From Amphimedon queenslandica (Eukaryota; Porifera; Demospongiae; Haplosclerida; Niphatidae), in contig NW_003547184.1 in assembly GCF_000090795.2 (NCBI RefSeq), forward strand, positions 1 to 25,468: DNA of 25,468 nt. The letters are read 5' to 3'. Position numbers and translations under genes: made by a program. Of this stretch, positions 1 to 8,830 are shown piece by piece. A model generated the notes under the pieces. That model was given only the letters and a program-made list of their open reading frames with translations, did not search any database and was not told where the DNA came from. Within the stretch, counting starts at the first letter, position 1. The number at the start of each line of letters is the position of its first letter.

Positions 1-296
1 TCATGCTTGCTATACCATTATTATCAACATCAGCAGCATAACCGACACACATTTGCTTGCTACAGGGAGAAAGACAACATAAAGAAACACTTTATGCTAT
101 TATACCTTGAGGTATGCCCCAGCCTATCATAGATTCTCTTGATCCCTTTAGCACGATGAACATTAGTAATGACATTTATATCACCACTAGGCTCATCAGT
201 GCCACAAGCACAAAACTTTGAAGGTGAAGGTCCAGCAAAAACATTCAAAGACCCAACGGTGACCAAGATTACAAAAATAACTATAGACTTAGTCAT
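1..296 (-). CDS. Secreted protein of the collagen-like cluster, 5' part only (runs off left edge)
   Basis: Two exons are visible: 106..296 and 1..59, separated by a 46-nt GT-AG intron. The start is the ATG at 296; it opens with a hydrophobic stretch (MTKSIVIFVILVTVGSLNVF) typical of a signal peptide, followed by a CACG cysteine pair. The exon 1 donor is in phase 2 and joins to an exon beginning with the codons for S-K-Q-M-C-V. The complete paralogue at 2785-4563 has the same layout: signal peptide, CDCP, a phase-2 donor after a 44-nt-intron junction, then S-K-Q-I-C-V. I therefore read this as a third member of the tandem family. No Gly-X-Y repeat is inside the window, so its collagenous nature is inferred from the neighbours. 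The remainder lies to the left of position 1. Confidence 0.6.
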
Positions 297-348
297 TCTT
301 TGCACTCTAGCAATATTAAGTTGTGAAGTGTTGAGTTATTCTGTCTCT

Positions 349-357
349 CTTATATAC
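349..357 (-). promoter_or_regulatory. Candidate TATA box of the left-edge gene
   Basis: On the minus strand the sequence reads GTATATAAG, about 53 nt upstream of the ATG at 296. This would place transcription start near 325 and give a short 5' UTR of roughly 30 nt. Supported by motif and position only. Confidence 0.45.
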
Positions 358-445
358 TAAATCTTGTTGTTGTTGTTACTCTTGTATTATATGGGAACCA
401 CTTTGCTTTGATATACTGCAATATAGGCACGTCAGTAGGAACACC

Positions 446-451
446 TTTATT
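446..451 (-). terminator. Poly(A) signal of the 686-1666 gene
   Basis: AATAAA on the minus strand, about 235 nt after the stop codon at 686. The same hexamer in the same flanking sequence follows the paralogue's stop (2552-2557), which supports a shared, functional 3' end. Confidence 0.55.
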
Positions 452-685
452 AATTGTCTAACAGGTGAAAAACATGTTACTGTGTATGGTCATACGAAGT
501 GGGTTTAGAAGAATGTGAGTGGGAAATCAGACAAAAAACTGCTGAATTCACTAGTGTGGTTAATAATATGCATATTGCTGGCTGCACTTTAATGATATTC
601 AATTTATTAGCAATAGCTTGTTTGTTTTCTTATGTTAAAGGAAATTCAAAATTTATAAAACTTCAGCTTGAAAAGTTCTGAGAGA

Positions 686-1666
686 TCACTGTGGTCCAGG
701 GGGCTCTTGGAATCCAGAGGGAGGTCCAGGGGGTCCAGAGGGAGGTCCAGGGGGTGCAGGGGGTCCCCAGGGTCCAGGGTATCCCCAGAATCCCTGGGAT
801 TCCTTAGTCAGGTGGGGCCTACCTCTGGTGGGAAAACGAAGAGTCTGGCTCCGCCGCTCTCGGAATCCAGAGGGATGTCCAGGGGGTCCAGAAGGAGGCC
901 CAGGGGGTGAAGGGGGTCCAGGAGGTCCAGGGGGTCCCCAGGGTCCAGGGTATCCCCAGAATCCCTGGGGTCCCTAAAACCTCTCTTGGGAAAACGAAGA
1001 GTCTGGCTCCGCCTGACTAGGCGTCCCTGTGGTCCTATAGGTGGAGATGTTGGCTTGACATTATGCTCCAAATATTTCACAGCCCAAAACTTGACAATTT
1101 CTATACGACCGTACTTTGCATAATATTTAGCTAAAGCATCAACTGTGCATGAGATAAGAAAGACATAAAGCATCATTTCATTCATTACATACATCCTGAA
1201 GGAGGTCCTTGTGCTCCAGTTGGTCCTGCTGGTCCCCTCTCTCCTTTTTGTCCTGTCCCAGGTGATCCTGTTGGTCCAGGGTGGCCTGTACATTGACAGG
1301 AACCAGCAACTGCTCCTTCTTGCCCTTTATTTCCACCTGCAAATCATTGTAATGTCATTATTATGATTGTTTCTTTGTTACCAGATGATTGGTTGCTATC
1401 TTCATCTATTTTCAAATATTTAACTACACTGTTGATAAATCTTTGCTCAGCTGTAGTTGGTTTCTCCTAAAAATTATAACCAATTAAAGAGTTTAAATCA
1501 TGATACAACGGTTGGCAATGTATACATTTGGAGGAACTCCTTGTTGGTGATAGTAATTTTCTAGCTGTTCTAAGTTAGTATGCTTACTGGATGGACAGTC
1601 ACAGCTAGCAGATGTGACATCAAAAGATCCAATGAACAAAAGAAGAAGAAAATAAAGCATCTTCAT
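686..1666 (-). CDS. Short secreted collagen-like protein (paralogue lacking the central domains)
   Basis: Model: exons 1526..1666, 1382..1466, 1193..1336, 1018..1142, 686..973; 260 aa, all phases consistent. Residues 1-20 are a signal peptide, followed by an SCDCPSS cysteine motif. A TAEQRF helical segment precedes a Gly-X-Y tract (about residues 93-123) flanked by a CQC motif, then a DALAKYYAK segment. The last exon (166-260) is rich in GPP triplets interrupted by two non-collagenous stretches and ends in GPPGPQ, like the neighbour's GPSGPQ. Relative to the 2785-4563 gene, exons 2-5 are absent and the first exon runs directly into sequence equivalent to the neighbour's 14-nt microexon. The 44-nt intron at 974-1017 is the weakest point: without it, exon 4 reads out of the collagen frame to a stop near 806. 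Extracellular structural role inferred; no enzymatic domain. Confidence 0.68.
692..1013 (-). repeat. Duplicated collagenous cassette inside the terminal exon region
   Basis: Two direct copies of a unit of roughly 150-160 bp. Each begins (minus strand) with the shared 25-bp segment whose plus-strand copies start GGAAAACGAAGAGTCTGG near 838 and 990, continues into CCCAGGGATTCTGGGGATAC, and then into GPP-coding sequence. The copies differ in the stretch between these landmarks, where one carries the putative 44-nt intron end and the other reads through. Confidence 0.7.
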
Positions 1667-1690
1667 AGTTTTTTGAATGCGCCTTTAATG

Positions 1691-1727
1691 ATATATATTA
1701 GTGGTAGTAGACACTGTCTTTTTTATG
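1691..1727 (-). promoter_or_regulatory. Core promoter of the 686-1666 gene (A/T-rich elements)
   Basis: Two elements are conserved with the paralogue: TAATATATATC about 25-35 nt upstream of the ATG, and CATAAAAAAG about 30 nt further upstream. The distal one is the better TATA candidate, because the proximal one would put the transcription start on the ATG itself. Confidence 0.35.
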
Positions 1728-2136
1728 CTCATCAGAAAAGGAAACCATAACATGAACAAATAATGTTGTGTCTACAGTGCACACCGACTGAACAGGAAAA
1801 TTATAGTCTTAAAATAGTCACAGTATTAGCTAATGCAGAATGAATGCATTTTATGTGGTTTAAATGATGTACTCTAAGTGATGGCTAAACGACTAACATC
1901 ATTAACTTTGCCACATGTCAATGCAAGCACACAGCGAAAACTTTAATTAGTCAGCGACAAACACTTGTCTAGACATAATGGGATGTGTTAAAGAACATAA
2001 ACACCCAATGGCCATAAATATTAATAGCGTGTAAGGAAAATTAGGCAAATTCAAATGAACCAACTAAATTTTTAAACAATGACACTGCAAAATAGATCTA
2101 TCCTGCAGCATTACAGAGTTCACCATTAATTGAGCA
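1728..2136. other. Upstream flank of the 686-1666 gene, duplicated at about 4630-4975
   Basis: No gene seen. The sequence up to about 2050 aligns by eye with the region upstream of the paralogue, for example the shared GTCACAGTATTAGCTAATG and CATCATTAACTTTG segments. This is part of the tandem segmental duplication. Confidence 0.6.
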
Positions 2137-2339
2137 TCAGTATGATCCAGGGGGTCCAGGGGGTCCAAGAGGTCCAGGGGGTCCAAGAGGTCCAGGGGTT
2201 CCAGGGGGTACTTTGGTTCCAGGAGTTGAAGGGGGAGAAGATGTCATTGGTTTGACATTATTCTCTACATACCTGGCATCCCAGAATGCAAAAATTGGCT
2301 TAGGACTCTCTTCTGCATAATACATAGCCAGAGCATCAA
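2137..2339 (-). pseudogene. Orphan terminal exon of a collagen-like gene with destroyed splice acceptor
   Basis: The exon has an open frame of 68 codons to TGA at 2137. It starts at the homologous position (DALAMYYAE, compare DALAKYYAK in the neighbours), contains NNVKP, and ends in a clean Gly-X-Y tract (GPLGPPGPLGPPGPP). A pyrimidine-rich tract precedes it, but the acceptor dinucleotide at 2341-2340 is AA where both paralogues have AG. No further upstream exons of the same copy were found before the neighbouring gene's 3' flank at about 2538. I read it as a leftover of a third, deleted gene copy. The frame has no stop, so decay is recent or the exon is used in a way I cannot see, for example as an alternative last exon. 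Confidence 0.55.
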
Positions 2340-2551
2340 TTGTGGGCAAAAATAACAAAAGAAATATAATTAAGATACTATTATGAAAAAGAACCTGAGG
2401 ATCCCTTGAGATATGCAACTACTTTATTAATAAAATTAAAGTGGAACATCTAAGTCAATAAAGCCATTGAATATTTAAGAGCATAAAAGCTTAAAATTGT
2501 AGACAAACATTGCTACAATTATTGAGAATACTTTTCTTCAGTAGGAACACC

Positions 2552-2557
2552 TTTATT
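2552..2557 (-). terminator. Poly(A) signal of the 2785-4563 gene
   Basis: AATAAA on the minus strand about 230 nt beyond the stop at 2785, in 3' flanking sequence (about 2538-2784) that is nearly identical to 431-685 behind the paralogue. Confidence 0.55.
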
Positions 2558-2784
2558 AATTGTCTAACAGGTGAAAAACATGTTACTGTGTATGGTCATA
2601 CAAAGTGGGTTTAGAAGAATGTGAGTGGGTAGCCAGACTAAGAACTGCTGAATGATCACTAGTGTGGTTAATAATATGCATATCGCTGGCTGCACTTTAA
2701 TGATATTCAATTTATTAGTAATAGCTTGTTTCTTTTGTTAAAGGAAAATCAAAATATACAAAACTTTTAAAAAGTTTTGAGAGA

Positions 2785-4563
2785 TCACTGTGGCCCAGAA
2801 GGTCCCTGGGGTCCCTGGGGTCCTATAGGTGGAGATGTTGGCTTGACATTATGTTTTAAATATTTCTTGGCCCAAGACCTGACGATATCTATGCGACCGT
2901 TCTTTGCATAATATTTAGCTAAAGCATCAACTGCATGAGATAAGAAAGACATAAAACATCATTTTATTCATTGCATACATCCTGAAGGGGGTCCTTGTGG
3001 TCCAGTTGGTCCTGCTGGTCCCCTCTCTCCTTTTTGTCCTGTCGGAGGTGATCCTGTTGGTCCAGGGTGGCCTGAACACTGACAGGAACCAGCAACTGTT
3101 CCTGCTAGGCCTTTATTTCCACCTGCAAATCATTGTAATGTCATTATTATGATTTTTCAATTGTTACCAGATGATTGGTCATCTATTTTCAAATATTTAA
3201 CTACATTGTCAATAAATCTTTGCTCAGCTGTAGTTGGTTTTTCCTAAAAATTATAACCAATTAAAGAGTTTAAATCATAATACAACAGTTGGCAATGTAT
3301 ACATTTGGAGGAACTCCTTGCTGGTGATAGTAAATCCGATTAGAATAGATAGTCATAATTCCTTTAGGAAGATTTAAAAATTGATAATTTAAATCACTAA
3401 TTTGTTAGCTTACCATAGCCTACAAATGATCTATTTGCAGTTCTCTTAGCCTCAAACAGTACCCCAGAACCATAGGCTATGTCATCCCTCACTTGAAGCT
3501 TAGAAGTCCATCTAGTTTGAAGAGTTTTAGTCTACATGCGACATTATTATGTGAAACATTAAAAACTCAGCCATGCTTCCTTACTCCTTGTTTAACAGTT
3601 AGTTTTCTGTTCTTGTAAGTTAGTACTGCCCCAGCAGGTACTACTACTTTCGTTGGAGGTCGTGGTCTTGGTGGTCCTGGTGGTCCTACTGGCCCTGGTG
3701 GCCCTCTGGCACCTCTTTCCTCAATCTAAATTTAAAAATTAAAACAATAATAGCTAGTATAAAACATTCCATACCTCATGTTCTTCTATGTCTCTTTTAG
3801 TTGGTCCACTCGATCCTTTTTGTCCAGTATTTGATGGCTGAGGTATACACTTAACCCAGATACGATAGCCACATCTCTGACAGCACTTCCCACCAGTGAA
3901 TATAATCCTAATCCTACTGGCACCAATTTCATTAAAGCCAGAAAAGCAATCCGCTGTTGTGCCACAGTATTGCTTCTCATCTAACCTATTACTAGCGATA
4001 AAGAGAGAATCAAGACACTTTCCTATAATCGAAATAAATAATAATATGATTATGTACTGTGTGCAACTATACACTACCGTTAGCAGTTTTTGGTAAATCA
4101 AGACTGGAGCACTGAAAAGATGCCTTGTGATTCGATGGACACACTACCTGATGAATGCAGAATTGTTTCTCTGGGTAGCACTGCCCCAGTGAAAATGAAG
4201 TGCTGTCAATTTGACAATCGATGGAGCCGTCACTGTTCTTAGGGCCACAGGAATCCTTAACTTCTGCATTCTGTATAGCTTGAGTTGAAAAGGAAGGATA
4301 GGAAAATGACTGGGAAAATAACGAGAGATATGCCATTGTGTAGCTAACACATATCTGCTTGCTAAAAAAAGATTGATAATGATTACTAAGTACTATCAGT
4401 CTAACCTTGAATCACCAAGTTTATCTGAGATTAATTTATTCGAAGTTCCAAAATTTCTTAGTTGTTTTAAGTCAGTATGCTCACTGGATGGACAGTCACA
4501 GCTAGCAGATGTGGCATCAAAAGATCCAATGAGCAAAAGAAGAAGAAAATAAAGCATCTTCAT
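2785..4563 (-). CDS. Secreted short-chain collagen-like protein, complete
   Basis: Nine exons: 4406..4563, 4078..4361, 3775..4022, 3585..3725, 3414..3531, 3303..3316, 3168..3243, 2979..3122, 2785..2930; 442 aa with matching phases throughout. Residues 1-20 form a signal peptide, followed by CDCP. Exons 2-3 encode a cysteine-rich region (more than ten Cys, e.g. CCQRCGYR), suggesting a disulfide-bonded extracellular domain. Three short Gly-X-Y tracts follow: about 235-250, 364-394 and the C terminus (431-442, ending GPSGPQ). Between them lie a segment of alternating polar and hydrophobic residues (exons 4-5), TAEQRF and DALAKYYAK segments. Exon 6 is a 14-nt microexon that repairs the frame between a phase-1 and a phase-0 exon. 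The tracts are far too short for a fibrillar collagen. No NC1/C4 or C1q domain was recognised. A matrix or spongin-like role is inference. Confidence 0.8.
3303..3316 (-). other. 14-nt microexon
   Basis: The exon lies between a CAAG acceptor and a GTATAC donor and contributes about five residues (G-V-P-P-N). Skipping it would join phase 1 to phase 0 and produce an early stop. The same 14 nt are part of a longer exon 1 in the paralogue (1526..1666), which supports their being coding. Confidence 0.65.
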
Positions 4564-4587
4564 AGTTTTTTGAATGCGCCTTTAATG

Positions 4588-4624
4588 ATATATATTAGCA
4601 GTAGTAGACACTCTCTCTTTTATG
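4588..4624 (-). promoter_or_regulatory. Core promoter of the 2785-4563 gene
   Basis: The minus strand carries CATAAAAG at 4617-4624 and TAATATATATC at about 4587-4597. Both are conserved at the same spacing upstream of the paralogue's ATG. CATAAAAG is the likelier TATA element. Confidence 0.4.
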
Positions 4625-4976
4625 CTCATCAGAAAAGAAACCATAACATCAATGAGTATGTTGTGCCTACACTGTACACCCACTTGACATGAAATCATAG
4701 TTTAAATATAGTCACAGTATTAGCTAATGTGAAATGATGTAATGGCTGCGGTTTAAATGATGTACTGCCAGTGGTAGCTAAACTACTAACATCATTAACT
4801 TTGACACATGTCAATGCACCCACACAGGGAAGCTATAAAGTCATCTACAAACGTGCCAAACTGTATTTACAGTGATTCCAGTTGTATCGACATGATGGGA
4901 TGTGTGTTTAAAGAATACACACACAATTATTATAGCTCGCTGTCTGATGTAAGGGAAATTAAAAATTCATTTTGAG

Positions 4977-5080
4977 ATCAAACTTTCTACACAACATAAG
5001 AACATGTATATGCATCAGAAAAAATTATATAAAAATGGATAAACCTCTCCTAGCCATTTTTAATGAAATTTGGTGGGAAA
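4977..5080. repeat. MITE-like dispersed repeat, partial copy
   Basis: Shares ACATAAGAACATGTATATGC, CAGAAAAAATTAT, AAAAATGGA and CCTAGCCATTTTTAATGAAAT with copies at 16.2-16.6 kb (same orientation) and 7.9-8.2 and 24.7 kb (opposite orientation). Confidence 0.65.
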
Positions 5081-5198
5081 CCTAATTATAACGCCCACAG
5101 TTGAAATAACTTGATATGACTTATAATTATGTACATTGCATTTATTATAATGAAATCAAGTGAAGGTTGGATTAGAAATACAAGAATTGGATTATAAT

Positions 5199-5199
5199 G

Positions 5200-5246
<47 letters not shown>
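5199..5246. repeat. AAT trinucleotide microsatellite
   Basis: About 16 uninterrupted AAT/TAA units. Confidence 0.95.
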
Positions 5247-5247
<1 letters not shown>

Positions 5248-5324
5248 CACCAAAGTCAAAAGTTAACGCCTAGCGCCAGTGAGGTTTTTGAGAGCCGTCT
5301 AAAATAGATTTAAAAATCATTAAT

Positions 5325-8300
5325 TCAAGGCAAAATTATCCCGCCAATACCTTTTTTAGCACTCTTGGTAAAAGTAGTGCTAACTTTTTTAGTTGAAAGA
5401 GTAGAAACTGTTTTTCTTTTTGTATCTACAAGTACAGCAATGAGACTACAGTAGAGGTAGGATAGTACATTTATTATACCTGTCCGTGGAGTTTTCCTTT
5501 CCACTGCTACACTTTGTAATAAGGGGGCACTTTGTACCTAACAAAGAGAGAAATGATTATAATCAAAACTTAAGTAATAGATCCACCTAATATGGTGGAG
5601 GTTTACTTACATCACCAACTTTTCGTCTTTTATTATCAGAAGTGCTAGGGGTACTCTCTGTTACACGTGGTCTCTTAGTTCTTGGTACAGAATCTGTAAT
5701 AGACTTCATTCTATAACAAGGGAGAATTAAGTAAAAATTAATACCAAAAACAGATCAAATTCAGTATACTATACATGTACCAAATACATGTAAGTTATAA
5801 TTATTTGAAATTATAGGAAAGGACATGCAAAAATTGAGGATCATAATTCAATTTTTGAAATGGTATTTTCATGACACAAGGTATAATAATATTATTAATT
5901 TAATGTGCTTACTTTGCAAATTCCCTGGAATGAGCTGCATCAAACTTGCGTGCTATCTTAGTCTGAGGGACACGTGAGGTACTGATAGGTATTCTAGTTG
6001 GTTGTGGTGGCACGTAATCAGGTCTGCTCTCTGTTATAAATAAATAAAATAGAGAAATGACACTATACAGGCACACATTAACACATTATGCTTATACTTA
6101 CTGGCTTCCTCTACTCTTTTTTCTAGGAGGCTCATAATCTCCTCATGATAGCTGCATATGAGAACGAATTCAATAATAAAGTGTAATGGGGGAAAGTATA
6201 ATTTTGACCGTAAATGAGTTATAGTATTAAAAATGAGTTAGCACCTAAAATTCTTAATGAAGAAGGTAATTTACACACATACACATATAAGGATTGAGAA
6301 AAGGAGGGAAACCCCTACACTATACCAGCTGCCAGTAAACAGGAAGAGCTCCTAAGCATTTATTCTTTATTTACACACAATACCTCGACTGACTGGCTGA
6401 TGGTGTGGGCAGGAACAACTTAATAATAAAATAGTAGTGTAATAACAATACCCTTTATGGTCAATGACTTTTTCTCTAAACCATCCCTTCTTTCTTTACT
6501 CTATCCACTCCTTTCTGTCGCTTGTATTATTAGCTTTGACACACGTCCATCCACCCACACACTGGCCACAGTGAAAATAAAAGTACAACAACCTATGGCC
6601 CACGCATAGAGACAGCCATGCAAGCATCAATATGATATCAGACAGAAGACGTGATAATTGAGCCACACACACAAACAAACAGTAAAAGAATATGTACACA
6701 TAGTCACTATAGGCATATTGCTATGAATCTAGAAATGAATTTTGAGAGATCAATCCAAGACTTAAGGAGACCTAGGCTAAATATGAGAGGCTAAAAGCTA
6801 CAGATTTCAGGAGGCCTAAACCAAATTATATGGAAACCAAAAGTCTCCTAAACTCCCTCTAGATCTGACATTAAATGATGTACATGTACATGCAATGTAC
6901 AATGTAGTAGTAGAACTTGGATTACTGGACTCACTTTTTCTCTTCCGTGTTCTCTTTTTCTTCAGATATTACGTGAGTTACGTTTACAGGACGACATTCT
7001 CCAACAGGCTCAGCTCCTTCTTCTTCTTCTTTATTCTCTCCTGTATTCTCTTCTTTTGCACCTGGTTCAACACCTGCTTCATGAGATGAGTCTGCATCAA
7101 CAAGAAATGACGGAGTATCCTCGCTCTCTCTTAAAGCCCAAACCCCTCTCAGCGGAGTACCTAACACAGGAATCATTAATTGAAGTTACCATTCATCTCC
7201 TCATGTAGTGTATTCACAGTACTCTCTCTCTTTCAATCTCTCAAACTGTTAATTCCCTTTCACCACTCATCAAAGCTCTCAGTTTCTCTTGTTCTTACTT
7301 GGTTTCTGTATAGGTGTGAGACTCAGAGACTCTTTAAAAGCCGTCACTCCGGACAAAAGTGGGACAATGTCTTTTTCTGGCGTCTCAATGGTAAAAGTCT
7401 CGTCATGTTTTGAAGACCTCTCGCAACCCTCAGTATTAATACCTTCATTGTTAATAGGAACAGGATCTTTCAAGACAACGTTGTTATCAGTAAGGTCGGC
7501 ATCAGATACGAAAGAAGAGGTGTCAGGGGTAGGAGCATTAGCAAGAGAAGCCATGTTAAAGGAAGAGATATTAGGTGTAGCAGCGTTAGCAATAGAAGTC
7601 ATGTTACTGATGGAGGACATGTCTTTAGCTTCAAAAGATGCCTCTGGTGTCTTCTCCTTGACAGGATCTTTATTCGGAGGAGAGACACATATTCCCCGTA
7701 CGTTGATGTTACTGTTTAAATCTGGGTTGGGTTCACAGTTGAGGCTGATAGCACTGCTCTTTTGATCTTGTTTAGTCTCAGAGAGAGACGAACTCAATTT
7801 TATGTTAATCTCAACGTCTTTACAAGAATCACCTAAAAACCATACAATATAAAACTTGATGACAATATAAGCATTTGACCAGAGACCATGGGCTATAGTA
7901 CAGGGTATTTCGTCAAAAATGGCTCCGAGAGAATTCTCCATTTTTATAATTTTTTCTGATACATATACATGTTCTCATGTTGTGTAGAAAGTTTGAGCTG
8001 ATTCCAATCAAATTTGGATTTTTTATGAATTTTTAAAGTTACTCAAAAATCAGGCCAAAGTCCCTGTACTATAGTACAGGGTCTTTGGCCAAATTTCGCC
8101 AAAAATGACTAGGAGAGAATTTTTCATTTTTATAATTTTTTCTGATACATATACATGTTCTTATGTTGTGTAGAAAGTTTGAGATGATTCCAATCAAAAC
8201 TTGATTTTTCACAAATTTTTAAAGTTGCGGCCAAACCATAAATGGGAACTCATGTAGATAATGTATACTCTTAGAATTATTACAGTATTTATTACTAAAT

Positions 8301-8830
8301 TAATAGCTCAAATAAGAATAATAATATTAATGATAAATTACCATTAACTGAAGACTCAGTCGTTGAATCACATGGTAAAGTCAATGGGTTTGGTACAGTC
8401 ACCGAGTCTGGTACAGCTACTGGGTCTGGTACACTCACTGGGTCTGGTGTAGGCTGATTTTGAGGGCAATCCTCTGGTAAGCTCCTCCCAATACCACCTA
8501 TTTCCTCTTCCATTGAGTGTTCTGTGGCTTCCTCTTCTCTTTCATCACTAGAGAATTATCATTAAATATAGTAATAATAATTATTAATATTTCCTTACTT
8601 TATAGTTTCGTCAGGCTCTTGGCTAATGGGCTCACGTTCACGAAAAAATTTATCCCTTTCCTCATTTAATGCTGATATCATTTCCACATTCTGAAGGGAA
8701 AAATATGCATAATAAATATTTACATATATTTAGTATTCACTTTCATATTTGCTTTGATTTTGTATTTCTTACACAAGGCTTGAAGCCGTGGACGCTTGAA
8801 GTCACTCAGATTTTCAGGGATGTCAGCCAT
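5325..8830 (-). CDS. NUSAP1-like: NuSAP-like SAP-domain protein (nucleolar and spindle-associated protein family)
   Basis: Ten exons: 8741..8830, 8599..8690, 8342..8547, 7299..7832, 6935..7160, 6102..6151, 5913..6030, 5611..5710, 5480..5537, 5325..5425; 524 aa. Residues 8-45 resemble the SAP-like N terminus of NuSAP (F-K-R-P-R-L-Q-A-L-C-K-K-Y, then IKANMK, compared with YSDLQNLAK and LRANL as I recall the human protein). About 92-119 is a PDPVxVP pentapeptide-type repeat, and exon 4 is acidic and low-complexity. Residues 376-378 are KEN. At about 427-443, KFDAAHSREFAKMKSI matches the conserved FKKLHEAHFKEMESI element of NuSAPs. The C terminus is basic (KRPR, KRRK, KTKRK type), suiting microtubule or DNA binding. 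NuSAP bundles spindle microtubules around chromatin in mitosis; function here is by family. The last exon has a possible internal donor (AAAAAG/GTATTG), so the C terminus is less certain. Confidence 0.75.
6152..6934 (-). other. Intron 5 of the NuSAP-like gene
   Basis: 783 bp, bounded by a consensus GTGAGT donor and a GCAG acceptor. It contains a GTACATGTACATG palindromic motif near 6880. No exon is required inside it. Confidence 0.65.
7893..8236. repeat. Two tandem copies of the MITE-like repeat in intron 3 of the NuSAP-like gene
   Basis: Unit 1 runs from about 7893 to 8071 and unit 2 from about 8072 to 8236. Each begins CTATAGTACAGGG and contains AATTTTTTCTGATACATATA and TGTGTAGAAAGTTTGAG. 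The junction 8053-8090 is an almost perfect 38-bp palindrome (GGCCAAAGTCCC.. / ..GGGTCTTTGGCC) with a perfect 20-bp core at 8062-8081. This is what two abutting terminal inverted repeats would look like. Confidence 0.75.

Larger units (their letters stand above)
4625..5324. other. Intergenic region between the collagen-like cluster and the NuSAP-like gene
   Basis: Up to about 4975 this is duplicated upstream flank. About 4977-5080 carries one copy of the dispersed MITE-like repeat, and 5199-5246 an AAT microsatellite. No coding sequence is recognised. Confidence 0.6.

Noticed and set aside
668..910. Plus-strand open frame with Ser-Arg-Gly repeats
   Set aside because: It is the antisense shadow of GPP-coding collagen sequence on the minus strand.
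6384..6418. 35-nt candidate exon in the NuSAP-like gene
   Set aside because: It only works with a weaker upstream donor (6981). The consensus GTGAGT donor at 6934 joins directly to 6151 in frame without it.
7289..7765. 158-aa plus-strand open frame
   Set aside because: Antisense shadow of the large exon 4 of the NuSAP-like gene; no domain.
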